From the NCBI GenBank assembly GCA_002441135.1, contig DJVJ01000039.1, forward strand, positions 593 through 23,703: 23,111 bases of DNA, read 5' to 3'. Position numbers and translations under genes: made by a program. The DNA comes from Caryophanales bacterium UBA6259 (GTDB taxonomy: Bacteria > Bacillota > Bacilli > Tepidibacillales > Tepidibacillaceae). Shown here piece after piece: positions 16,295-23,060 of this stretch (its first letter is position 1; each line of letters starts with the position of its first letter). The notes below the pieces were generated by a model that saw only the letters and a list, made by a program, of their open reading frames with translations, was not told the origin of the DNA and ran no database searches.

Positions 16295-16420
16295 TTAGTG
16301 ACCTTTTTCTTTATCCCGTTCCTCTTGCTTCATAAAGATATATCCAAGTGTCAACAATGAACCGATGACAAGGGCCCAGATAAAGAAGGTATCGCTAATA
16401 AACTCGAAGATATCTAACAT
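16295..16420 (-). CDS. 41-residue single-pass membrane protein, EYxxD-like
   Basis: MLDIFEFISD is followed by one hydrophobic helix (about residues 11-30, TFFIWALVIGSLLTLGYIFM) and a charged tail KQEERDKEKGH. The start (complement of 16418-16420) is chosen because GGAGGG lies six bases upstream; the frame stays open 19 codons further but without a comparable site. The short acidic EFISD before the helix recalls the very small Bacillus membrane proteins named for an EYxxD motif, with F for Y. That link is from memory and by eye. Its function is unknown. It is transcribed against the pur operon and away from hcp, with its own ribosome binding site and terminator, which supports a real gene. Confidence 0.65.
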   Translation of the reverse strand: MLDIFEFISDTFFIWALVIGSLLTLGYIFMKQEERDKEKGH

Positions 16421-16459
16421 GCTTATCCCTCCATTAATTTCCTTATCGATTAGTATTTG

Positions 16460-16481
16460 TAGGATTAGAAAAATCATCCTA
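16460..16481. repeat. 6-bp inverted repeat between the small membrane gene and hcp
   Basis: TAGGAT and ATCCTA are separated by ten bases, with a further GATT/AATC pairing possible inside. It lies upstream of the small minus-strand gene and could be an operator or leader hairpin. Evidence is only the symmetry. Confidence 0.25.
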
Positions 16482-16513
16482 AAAGTTTAATGGCAAAAAT
16501 TTGTTTTTTGGTT

Positions 16514-16556
16514 TGTGACATTTATCACTGTGCATATGTTTTAAAAGAGGTAAAGT
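16514..16556 (+). promoter_or_regulatory. Fnr-type box and -10 of the hcp promoter
   Basis: TGTGACATTTATCACT (16514-16529) fits the Bacillus Fnr site TGTGA-N6-TCACT. A -10-like TAAAGT lies at 16551-16556 and no -35 is evident. A start near 16563 would place the centre of the box at about -41.5, the position from which Fnr activates. The same sequence partly resembles a Rex site (TTGTGA-N6-TCACAA), but its right half fits less well. Confidence 0.65.
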
Positions 16557-16625
16557 GGTATTTGTGTTTAAGAAAAGTAATACAAAAATGCAACAAGATA
16601 GGAAACTTAGGAGGGAACAACAAGA

Positions 16626-18293
16626 ATGAGTATGTTTTGTTATCAATGCCAAGAAACAGCAAAAAATGAAGGTTGTACGATCGTTGGGGTTTGTGGAAAA
16701 ACAGACGATGTCGCTAACCTACAAGATTTGTTAATCTTTGCTCTTAGAGGAATTTCCGTATATGGAGTTAAAGCAAAGGAATTAGGAATCTATGATGAGT
16801 CTATCAATAAGTTTGTTGCACAAAGCTTATTTTCAACGATTACAAACGTAAACTTTGATCCAGTAAAATTTGAGAATTGGATTAAAGAAGCATTAAGCAT
16901 TAGAGAAAACCTAAAAGATAAATTCCTAACTGCATATAAAGAACAAAAGGGTGTTGAATTCCAAGAATCTTTACCAGATGCAGCAACTTGGTATAGTGAC
17001 AATGTTGCAGACTTCTATGTAAAAGGTCAAGAAGTAGGTGTACTAGCAACAAAGAATGAAGATATCCGTTCATTACGTGAATTACTTACTTATGGATTAA
17101 AAGGAATCTCTGCTTATGTGGAGCATGCTTTTGTATTAGAAGGAAAAAATGAAGAAATTTTTGACTTCCTATTAGAAGGCTTAGCAGCAACTGCAGATGA
17201 ATCTTTAACAATCGAAGATCTAATTGGTATGACATTGAAAACTGGAGAAGTTGCAGTTAAAGCAATGGCAATGTTAGATGCTGCAAATACTGGAACCTAT
17301 GGTCACCCAGAACCAACACAAATCAATATCGGTGTTAGAAACCGTCCTGGTATTTTAATCAGTGGTCATGACCTAAAAGATCTTGAAGAGTTGTTAGAGC
17401 AATCAAAGAATAAAGGCGTTGATGTTTATACTCATGGTGAAATGCTACCAGCAAACGCTTATCCATTCTTCAAAAAGTATGATCACTTCGTAGGTAACTA
17501 TGGTAACTCCTGGTGGGAGCAAACAAGAGAATTTGAATCCTTCAATGGACCAATTTTAATGACAACGAACTGTTTAGTACCACCAAAAGGATCCTATGAT
17601 GATCGTGTATATACGACTAGTGTAGTAGGCTTCCCAGGATTAGCTCATATTGAGGATCGCGAAGCTGGTAAGCAAAAGGATTTCTCTGCCATTATTGAGC
17701 ATGCATTACGTTGTGAGCCACCAACAGAAATCGAAAGCGGAAGCATTATGGGTGGTTTTGCTAGAAACGCAGTATTAGGAGTAGCAGACCAAGTAGTTGA
17801 TGCTGTAAATAACGGAGATATTAGTCGCTTTGTGGTTATGGCTGGTTGTGAAGGCCGCCATAAAACAAGAGATTACTATAAGGATTTAGCACAAGAGTTA
17901 CCACAGGATGCAGTTGTACTAACAGCTGGTTGTGCGAAATACCGTTACAATAAGCTAGACCTTGGAACCATTAATGGTATTCCTCGTCTATTAGATGCTG
18001 GTCAATGTAACGACTCTTATTCCTTAGTAATGATCGCACTAAAGCTTGTTGAAGCAACAGGAGTTAAAGATATTAACGAGCTTCCAATCTCTTATGATAT
18101 TGCTTGGTATGAGCAAAAAGCGGTTGCTGTATTATTAGCATTATTACACTTAGGTGTAAAAGGAATCCGTTTAGGACCAACTTTACCAGCATTTATCTCT
18201 CCAAACGTATTAAAAGTGTTAGTTGAAAACTTTGATATTAAACCAATTGGAGAAGTAGAAAAAGACCTAGAATTAATTATGCAGGGTAACTAA
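16626..18293 (+). CDS. hcp: Hybrid cluster protein / hydroxylamine reductase, class I
   Basis: A 555-residue cytoplasmic Fe-S protein. The N-terminal Cys5, Cys8, Cys17 and Cys23 form C-x2-C-x8-C-x5-C, the [4Fe-4S] arrangement of class I proteins; the enterobacterial type has C-x2-C-x11-C-x6-C. All ligands of the hybrid Fe-S-O cluster are present: His248, Glu272, Cys316, Cys408 (expected persulfide), Cys436, Cys461 and Glu496. Hcp proteins reduce hydroxylamine in vitro and are thought to act as NO reductases under anaerobic nitrosative stress. AGGAGGG precedes the ATG. The Fnr-like box upstream suggests oxygen-limited expression. There is no hcr reductase gene next to it, as is usual for class I, so the electron donor is unknown. 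Confidence 0.96.
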   Translation: MSMFCYQCQETAKNEGCTIVGVCGKTDDVANLQDLLIFALRGISVYGVKAKELGIYDESINKFVAQSLFSTITNVNFDPVKFENWIKEALSIRENLKDKFLTAYKEQKGVEFQESLPDAATWYSDNVADFYVKGQEVGVLATKNEDIRSLRELLTYGLKGISAYVEHAFVLEGKNEEIFDFLLEGLAATADESLTIEDLIGMTLKTGEVAVKAMAMLDAANTGTYGHPEPTQINIGVRNRPGILISGHDLKDLEELLEQSKNKGVDVYTHGEMLPANAYPFFKKYDHFVGNYGNSWWEQTREFESFNGPILMTTNCLVPPKGSYDDRVYTTSVVGFPGLAHIEDREAGKQKDFSAIIEHALRCEPPTEIESGSIMGGFARNAVLGVADQVVDAVNNGDISRFVVMAGCEGRHKTRDYYKDLAQELPQDAVVLTAGCAKYRYNKLDLGTINGIPRLLDAGQCNDSYSLVMIALKLVEATGVKDINELPISYDIAWYEQKAVAVLLALLHLGVKGIRLGPTLPAFISPNVLKVLVENFDIKPIGEVEKDLELIMQGN

Positions 18294-18326
18294 TTATAAA
18301 AAGAAAATAAAGCATAAGAATAAGAA

Positions 18327-18357
18327 TAAAAAGCGAGCCAACTATGGCTCGTTTTTT
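18327..18357 (+). terminator. Terminator of hcp
   Basis: CGAGCC, loop AACTAT, GGCTCG, then six T, with an A-rich run before the stem. It is a clear Rho-independent terminator 34 bases after the hcp stop, so hcp is monocistronic. Confidence 0.93.
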
Positions 18358-18372
18358 GTATATTAGATTTGA

Positions 18373-18378
18373 TATAAT
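18373..18378 (+). promoter_or_regulatory. Consensus -10 of the lipid kinase gene
   Basis: A perfect TATAAT lies 42 bases before the ATG of the next gene. No convincing -35 sits 17 bases upstream, where the hcp terminator T-run is, so the promoter may be weak or depend on an activator. Confidence 0.45.
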
Positions 18379-18420
18379 CAATGTAATACGATTGAGATAC
18401 TGTTATCTGAGGTGTATAAA

Positions 18421-19338
18421 ATGTATCACTTTATTGTCAATCCTGTTGCAAAAGGTGGCAAATTGAAAAAGGAATGGCCAAGATTGGAGAAGTTAATCGA
18501 AAGTAAAATTAACGCTTATAAGGTTCATTTTACTGAATATCATGGACATGCTACTGAAATTGTAAGTAATCTAACCGTTGTTAATGAAGAAATTACCATT
18601 ATCGCCGTTGGTGGTGATGGGACAATGAATGAAGTACTTAATGGAATCGTGAATTTTGATACAACAAGAGTTGGCTATATTCCATTTGGTTCTGGGATGG
18701 ATTTCGCTAGAGGAAATGGAATTCCTTTAAAACCAGAGAAAGCACTAAATACTATTATACAGGGAAAGTTAAAAAGGATAAAAACGAGCAAAGTAACAGG
18801 AGATAATGGGGTTGAAAGGCGTTTTGCAAGTAACTGTGGAATGGGCTTTGATGCAGAGGTTTCTAGTGCAGCTAGCATTGAGAAAACCTCTTTAAAGAAG
18901 CTGTTTAACAAACTTAATCTTGGTACTCTTATCTATGTATACTTAGTTCTAAAGCATCTACTAACATTTAATAGACTAGCTATTGAGGTTGTTCAGGATG
19001 GACATCAAAGGAAATATAACAATGCTTGGTTTATTACTTTCTCCAATAACCCATATGTTGGTGGTGGGATGATGATGAATCCAAAGGCCAACCCTTCGGA
19101 AAAAATACTGGATGCGACAGTGGCCTTTGATTTAAGTCGTGGGCAAATATTAAGGCTACTTCCTACTATTTTTAAAGGAACGCATATTAATCATCAAGGA
19201 GTAGAACTGTTAAAAGGAAATAATTATCAGGTAAATAGTAATCGTCCAGTTGAAGTACATGTGGACGGCGAAGTAATTGGCCAATGCACTACTTTATCTG
19301 TACAGCTTCAAAAGGAAGAAATACTTATTTTTGCTTAA
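18421..19338 (+). CDS. YegS/BmrU-type lipid (diacylglycerol-like) kinase
   Basis: A 305-residue protein with the diacylglycerol kinase catalytic domain. The N-terminal NPVAKGGK, the nucleotide motif GGDGTMNEVLNGI (Gly64-Thr68), the substrate loop PFGSGMDFARG (Gly90-Asp94), CGMGFDAEV and the C-terminal VEVHVDGE are in family order. The usual substrate loop is GTGNDFAR; here Thr is Ser and Asn is Met, so the lipid substrate may differ from diacylglycerol. Such enzymes act at the inner face of the membrane. ATG at 18421 is preferred over GTG at 18412 because GAGG lies eight bases before it. It converges on the PlsY-like gene with only 17 bases between them. It should not be equated with DgkB without a search. 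Confidence 0.87.
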   Translation: MYHFIVNPVAKGGKLKKEWPRLEKLIESKINAYKVHFTEYHGHATEIVSNLTVVNEEITIIAVGGDGTMNEVLNGIVNFDTTRVGYIPFGSGMDFARGNGIPLKPEKALNTIIQGKLKRIKTSKVTGDNGVERRFASNCGMGFDAEVSSAASIEKTSLKKLFNKLNLGTLIYVYLVLKHLLTFNRLAIEVVQDGHQRKYNNAWFITFSNNPYVGGGMMMNPKANPSEKILDATVAFDLSRGQILRLLPTIFKGTHINHQGVELLKGNNYQVNSNRPVEVHVDGEVIGQCTTLSVQLQKEEILIFA

Positions 19339-19355
19339 ATCGTTAAATCATCAAG

Positions 19356-19970
19356 CTATTCAAACTTAGAGAAAATGTTTTTCTTCTTTTTTTCCGTTTT
19401 TTGAATGACAGCGATTATATTATTTCGGTGGGCGTATAAAATAGCAATATATACGATGACTGCGATAATATCAATCGCTGTTTTATTTTTGATTAAAGTT
19501 AAAGCCAACAGTATTGTATAGGTTATGAGCATAGCTAAAGATTCGTATTTTGTGATTAGCCAGAAAAGGATAGTCATAAGAAGTCCAATGGGAACCAAAA
19601 TTGGTTGAAGAAATAATAAGACTCCCCCAGTAGTTGCAACTCCTTTTCCACCGTAAAACCCAGTAAAGATTGGGAACAAATGGCCTAGAATAACCATTAA
19701 TCCAGATAATATAATGAAATCCGTGTTTTTTGTTAATGTAGAAGCCATCCAAACAGTAATAAATCCCTTTAAAAGATCAATCGCAATAACAATAATGCCA
19801 ACTTTTTTTCCTAGTACTCTGCCAGCATTAGATCCTCCTAGATTTTTGCTTCCATACTCTCTAATATCCTTTTGAAAAAAGTATTTACCAATTATAAAGG
19901 AAGGGGAAAGAGAGCCAACAAGATAACTGTAAATAGTAATTATAAGAAGTGTAATGTTTAATTCTATCAT
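19356..19970 (-). CDS. PlsY-family glycerol-3-phosphate acyltransferase, divergent
   Basis: A 204-residue membrane protein with about five hydrophobic segments. PlsY transfers acyl groups from acyl-phosphate to glycerol-3-phosphate, starting phospholipid synthesis. Family marks are VGSLSPSFIIGKY, DLLKG, FYGGKGVATTGG (phosphate/G3P loop) and the C-terminal AHRNNI. The first motif is usually GSGNIGATN but here reads GSKNLGGSN (Ser41-Asn48), with Lys in place of Gly. This suggests a paralogue rather than the housekeeping enzyme. GGTGGAAG precedes its ATG. It converges with the lipid kinase gene, and an envelope-lipid role for both is inferred from family and position. The C terminus is lysine-rich (KTEKKKKN). 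Confidence 0.85.
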   Translation of the reverse strand: MIELNITLLIITIYSYLVGSLSPSFIIGKYFFQKDIREYGSKNLGGSNAGRVLGKKVGIIVIAIDLLKGFITVWMASTLTKNTDFIILSGLMVILGHLFPIFTGFYGGKGVATTGGVLLFLQPILVPIGLLMTILFWLITKYESLAMLITYTILLALTLIKNKTAIDIIAVIVYIAILYAHRNNIIAVIQKTEKKKKNIFSKFE

Positions 19971-20199
19971 TTGTCTTCCACCAATCTCGTATTACTTTCA
20001 ATCTATCCTAATTCTATCAAAAAGGGGATAAACTATCCTATTATATTTCTAATTAATTAATACAATTAATTTTCAGAAAAATCGCACCTTTTCCTCGAAA
20101 TTTACGTCTAAATAATTAGATAATATTGGAAAAAATGATTTAATGCAGATTAACAAAGTTTAGAAATTTATTAAAGGAATTTAGAGAAGGGGTGAGTTA

Positions 20200-20394
20200 A
20201 TGCAATATATATTTTTAATAATATGGCTTATTTTAGTTGGGTTTATTGCTGTAAAACCAAAACAAGTATGGGAAATTACTCAAGGTTGGAAGGCGCATCG
20301 TGAACCGCCCAAAATCTACTTTTTCTTAATGCGATTGTTTGCTGTGGTCTTTTTTATTTTTGGTTTTATTGCTCTTATTCTAGGTTTTAAGTAA
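20200..20394 (+). CDS. Small two-helix membrane protein, DUF6199-like
   Basis: A 64-residue protein with two hydrophobic segments (about residues 2-18 and 40-63) joined by a basic, aromatic linker, KPKQVWEITQGWKAHREPPK. The pattern KPxxxWxxxxxWK between two helices recalls the small DUF6199 family; this is by eye. The function is unknown. AAGGGGTG precedes the ATG with good spacing. It is the first of a run of seven small envelope genes on this strand and follows a 229-base AT-rich gap that shows no clear consensus promoter. Confidence 0.75.
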   Translation: MQYIFLIIWLILVGFIAVKPKQVWEITQGWKAHREPPKIYFFLMRLFAVVFFIFGFIALILGFK

Positions 20395-20433
20395 TTTTCT
20401 TTAAAAGTAGCATTTTTATGGGAGGAGAGTGTA

Positions 20434-20781
20434 GTGGTGAAAAAAATAATCCTTTTTTCAATTGTATTCATGATGCTACTTATATTAGGGTGTTCAAACA
20501 ATGTAGATGTAACCATAGACGAGGTTAGATCATTAGTAGAAACGTCTCTTCAAGATGATGAATCTATTTCGGAGTTTAAAATTAATAACTTCGAATTTAG
20601 CCATGAAAATCAAAACGGAGAAAAGGTATATCTATTAAACTATTCAATGAAGCCAACTGATCCTAAAAATTATATCTTGGCTGGTAGTGGTGTAAAAGGC
20701 GAAGATGGCTGGATTAATGACAGAGTCTATTATATAACCTATACCAAGAAAGAAGAATTAGTCTTTTCTACAAGCCCTTAA
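20434..20781 (+). CDS. Small lipoprotein of unknown function
   Basis: A 115-residue protein with a lipoprotein signal: MVKK, a hydrophobic stretch, then lipobox ILGC with Cys20 as the predicted lipidated residue. The mature part (about 95 residues) is acidic and polar with no motif I recognise; it contains IDEVRSLVETSLQDDESISEF and ends YTKKEELVFSTSP. Either GTG 20434 or the adjacent GTG 20437 could start it; GGAGGAG lies upstream with good spacing for both. It should be anchored on the outer face of the cytoplasmic membrane. It follows the DUF6199-like gene by 39 bases and is probably in the same transcript. Confidence 0.78.
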   Translation: MVKKIILFSIVFMMLLILGCSNNVDVTIDEVRSLVETSLQDDESISEFKINNFEFSHENQNGEKVYLLNYSMKPTDPKNYILAGSGVKGEDGWINDRVYYITYTKKEELVFSTSP

Positions 20782-20835
20782 TATTTCAAAAGAAGTACTT
20801 TGAAACGAGGAAATATGAGGGGGTTAAGGGGTAAA

Positions 20836-21432
20836 ATGAAAATCAATAGATCTACAATGATTTTACTTATAGTTTTAGGGGTGTTATTAGCAGTTTTCGT
20901 TAACTTATACGAAGAGAATCAAAGATATGAGAAGTATCTCTCTGAGCGCCTATTCAATTTGTCGTCTCCAGTAAATAGTGCAATTTATGAAATAGATAAG
21001 ATATTAGAAAAGAATGAAAGCGATTTTAGTATTGAAGATTATGAATCACTAATTTTCTACTATAATATAATTACAAAAAATGTTCAGGATATGGAGTATT
21101 TGGCCTCTAAGTTAGATAAGGAGAAATATCAAGGGGAGTTAAGAAACATCCCTGCACAATTTAGTAATCAAACTAGTTTTTTTCTTTTTAAAAAAGTAGA
21201 TAGCATTAAGCAGGGGAATTCAAATTTAAGTAATAATGATGCAGGTAAACTCCAACGTATGAGAGAAGTTAACTCCAAATGGATTAATATTTTTGAAAAA
21301 TATTCGGTCAGTGAAAAATTAAAAGATTGGGGTCAGAATGGAAAGGCAATAAATGAAGCATACTGGGTTGAATTGCTGTATGATTTATCAAATAGCACAT
21401 CTCTTACTGATATTGGTGAGATGCGTTATTGA
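20836..21432 (+). CDS. Signal-anchored helical protein of unknown function
   Basis: A 198-residue protein starting MKINRST, then one membrane helix (about residues 8-25, ILLIVLGVLLAVFVNLY). The remainder is polar and mainly helical, rich in Glu, Lys, Asn and Ser, and would lie outside the cell. No family is recognised. The reading frame is open upstream to TTG 20800 and ATG 20815, but ATG 20836 has AAGGGG just before it and gives a normal N-terminal anchor. ATG 20815, preceded by GAGG, is a possible alternative. It sits between two lipoprotein genes in the same orientation, which suggests a shared envelope function. Confidence 0.7.
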   Translation: MKINRSTMILLIVLGVLLAVFVNLYEENQRYEKYLSERLFNLSSPVNSAIYEIDKILEKNESDFSIEDYESLIFYYNIITKNVQDMEYLASKLDKEKYQGELRNIPAQFSNQTSFFLFKKVDSIKQGNSNLSNNDAGKLQRMREVNSKWINIFEKYSVSEKLKDWGQNGKAINEAYWVELLYDLSNSTSLTDIGEMRY

Positions 21433-21458
21433 TTATTATCTCTGAAAGGAAGATTTTG

Positions 21459-21938
21459 ATGAGAAGGACGATTACGGTTATTTTACTCATATTGTTAACA
21501 TTATTAATTGGATGTAGTAAGACACCAGAAATGAACAATAATTATTACTTATTATTAATGGGCGAAAGTAATACTTGGAAGGTAGATTCTTACGAGCTAT
21601 CGATTACTCCAGATACCCTTAAAGCAGGCAACGGAACACTTACAATGAAAAATGAAACGGAATACCAGACAGAATACATTAATATGGAAGTCCATGCTGT
21701 TATTGATAACAAAGATACTGTGATCCAGTCAACGGCAGTGTCAGGAAGTCATACAAGTATTGCCCAAATAAATACCGGATCGATCGAAGGTGGAACTTTT
21801 TATAATAAAGACGGCAAAGCGATTGAATTAGCTAATATTAGTGATATTTATATGACTGTTGAGTGGCAAGAAAATACTGGTAGTAAAAAGAACATAACAG
21901 AAACAATCTATTTATATGGGAAAAATAAGAATCAATAA
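21459..21938 (+). CDS. Lipoprotein with a GESxxW-type extracellular domain
   Basis: A 159-residue protein. MRRT, a hydrophobic core and the lipobox LIGC (Cys19) form a clear lipoprotein signal. The mature protein begins SKTPEMNNNYYLLLMGESNTWKVDSYELSITPDTLKAG-like sequence and looks beta-rich, possibly an immunoglobulin-like fold. The GES..W.V..Y pattern recurs in small secreted or lipoproteins of Bacillus, but I cannot name a family with certainty. ATG 21459 is chosen because GAAAGGAAG is properly spaced; the upstream TTG 21429 overlaps the previous stop and has no site. The role is unknown. Confidence 0.78.
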   Translation: MRRTITVILLILLTLLIGCSKTPEMNNNYYLLLMGESNTWKVDSYELSITPDTLKAGNGTLTMKNETEYQTEYINMEVHAVIDNKDTVIQSTAVSGSHTSIAQINTGSIEGGTFYNKDGKAIELANISDIYMTVEWQENTGSKKNITETIYLYGKNKNQ

Positions 21939-21996
21939 TTGCAGACCTTCCTATTGGGGCGATTAATGGATTATTTACATCATTATAATACATAGT

Positions 21997-22020
21997 TTCT
22001 TGTGCTAACGATGAAAAAAG
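21997..22020 (+). repeat. Intergenic repeat, copy A (partial)
   Basis: TTCTTGTGCTAACGA followed by TGAAAAAAG. It matches the two ends of copy B (22422-22460), with the middle ten or so bases missing. It lies between the GESxxW lipoprotein gene and the next membrane protein gene. Confidence 0.6.
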
Positions 22021-22059
22021 TTAAGATGTTCAGCCAAATTCTAAAGAGGGGGAGATTTT

Positions 22060-22416
22060 ATCAGATTTTTAGGGTTGCTAGTTTCATTAATTCCGCTGCC
22101 ATTTTTGTTTCACTATTATGAAATTTCTCAAGTTCCAAATAGACCAACTTTCTTGTTTACAGGTGCATTGTTATTTGCTATTTTAGCAGGGCTCTTATCT
22201 ATAAAAGTTAAGCTTAAAGATATGATTTTAGCAAACACCATTAATATAATAGTATCTGTTGCGTTAGGGTCACTGTTTATAAATCCCCCAAATGGTTCTT
22301 GGTTTAACCCTTTTGGAATGAATATCGCAATTATATTTACTGGTATTGTTATTTTTTTTGTAATGTTATTAATTCGGTTTGTTTCAAAAGTCATATTAGA
22401 TGAGACTGAAAATTGA
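22060..22416 (+). CDS. Four-helix small membrane protein with non-standard start
   Basis: A hydrophobic protein of 113-118 residues with about four membrane helices (LLVSLIPLPFLFHYY, FLFTGALLFAILAGLLSI, ILANTINIIVSVALGSLFI, NIAIIFTGIVIFFVMLLIRF) and no recognised family. The start is unclear. AGAGGGGGAGA at 22045-22055 is a strong ribosome binding site, but the in-frame codon at the right distance (22060) is ATC. The first accepted start codon is TTG at 22075, about 20 bases from that site. A start at 22060 would give RFLGLLVSLIP after the first residue, a typical N terminus. The gene may use a rare start, may have lost its ATG by a point mutation, or may be weakly translated from TTG. Coordinates assume 22060. 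Confidence 0.6.
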   Translation: MRFLGLLVSLIPLPFLFHYYEISQVPNRPTFLFTGALLFAILAGLLSIKVKLKDMILANTINIIVSVALGSLFINPPNGSWFNPFGMNIAIIFTGIVIFFVMLLIRFVSKVILDETEN

Positions 22417-22421
22417 TTAAA

Positions 22422-22460
22422 TTCTTATGCTCTAACGACAACAGATAATTGAAAAAAGGA
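22422..22460 (+). repeat. Intergenic repeat, copy B
   Basis: TTCTTATGCTCTAACGA followed by CAACAGATAAT and TGAAAAAAGGA. It shares TTCTT-TGCT, CGA, CAGA-TAATTGAA and GGAT with copy C. It starts six bases after the stop of the four-helix gene. Confidence 0.6.
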
Positions 22461-22488
22461 TTTTTGGGGGAACGGTTGGGGAGAGAAA

Positions 22489-22584
22489 ATGAAGTTATTT
22501 ATATACTTCGGATTGATGATTGTTTCATTGATTGTTTCTATATTTTTGGGACATTTTCAAATGAAACTAACTAATAAATTTTAA
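22489..22584 (+). CDS. 31-residue membrane peptide
   Basis: MKLFIYFGLM, then a continuous hydrophobic helix to about residue 21, and a short polar tail HFQMKLTNKF. GGGGAGAG lies four bases before the ATG, as good as the sites of proven genes here. It follows repeat copy B and precedes another membrane protein by 49 bases. It is too short for standard gene finders. The function is unknown; small membrane peptides of this size are often regulators or partners of larger membrane proteins, or type I toxins, but nothing here decides this. Confidence 0.5.
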   Translation: MKLFIYFGLMIVSLIVSIFLGHFQMKLTNKF

Positions 22585-22633
22585 ATAAGAGCTATTGGAT
22601 TTTTATATGAAGTGTAAATGAGGTGGAGAGTTT

Positions 22634-22999
22634 TTGTTTTTAAGGGAAAGAAAATTTATTAGTCGTTTGTCGAGAAGAAATAAATTAGCTATATTGGGCG
22701 TAATCATTAGTTTCTTCAGTATTTTTATCGTTAATCTTTCCGTTATAGCTTTTTGTGTATCTTATTTAATTGGAGTATTTTTAATCTTTATTAGCACTTT
22801 TATTGATGTGGAGAAACTCAATAAAAATAATATAGGGAAGATTATATCAAGAATTGGATTGGTATTGATAATGTTAGGAATATTTGTCCCAACTTGCATT
22901 CTTAAAAATCTGAATTTTAGTTATTTTCAAATAATAGGTAGCTTATTGATGTTAATCGGATTATCATTAAAAAGTACAAAAAAGGAGAAAGATTTTTAA
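22634..22999 (+). CDS. Small multi-pass membrane protein of unknown function
   Basis: A 121-residue protein with a basic N terminus (RERKFISRLSRRNK) and about four hydrophobic segments: LAILGVIISFFSIFIVNL, VIAFCVSYLIGVFLIFISTF, IGLVLIMLGIFVPTCIL and IIGSLLMLIGLSL. It ends with the lysine-rich tail STKKEKDF. TTG at 22634 is the only start with a ribosome binding site (AGGTGGAG, 22621-22628); ATGs nearby are in other frames and close quickly. No family is recognised. It is the last complete gene of the envelope cluster and is followed by repeat copy C. Confidence 0.68.
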   Translation: MFLRERKFISRLSRRNKLAILGVIISFFSIFIVNLSVIAFCVSYLIGVFLIFISTFIDVEKLNKNNIGKIISRIGLVLIMLGIFVPTCILKNLNFSYFQIIGSLLMLIGLSLKSTKKEKDF

Positions 23000-23028
23000 A
23001 CATGGAGATTGTTGAATAAGGCAATCGC

Positions 23029-23060
23029 TTCTTGTGCTACCGAGCAGAATAATTGAAGAA
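23029..23060 (+). repeat. Intergenic repeat, copy C
   Basis: TTCTTGTGCTACCGAGC followed by AGAATAATTGAAGAA. It aligns with copies A and B with small indels. It lies 30 bases after the last complete gene and probably precedes another gene beyond the window edge. Confidence 0.6.

Noticed and set aside
20041..20199. Possible promoter elements for the small envelope cluster in the AT-rich gap
   Set aside because: Several TAATAT-like stretches occur, but none has a -35 at proper spacing; in such AT-rich sequence they are expected by chance.
22011..22121. 36-codon frame starting ATG AAA AAA GTT AAG in a different frame from the four-helix protein
   Set aside because: No ribosome binding site precedes it, and it overlaps the N-terminal coding part of a better-supported gene. 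Its start lies inside repeat copy A.
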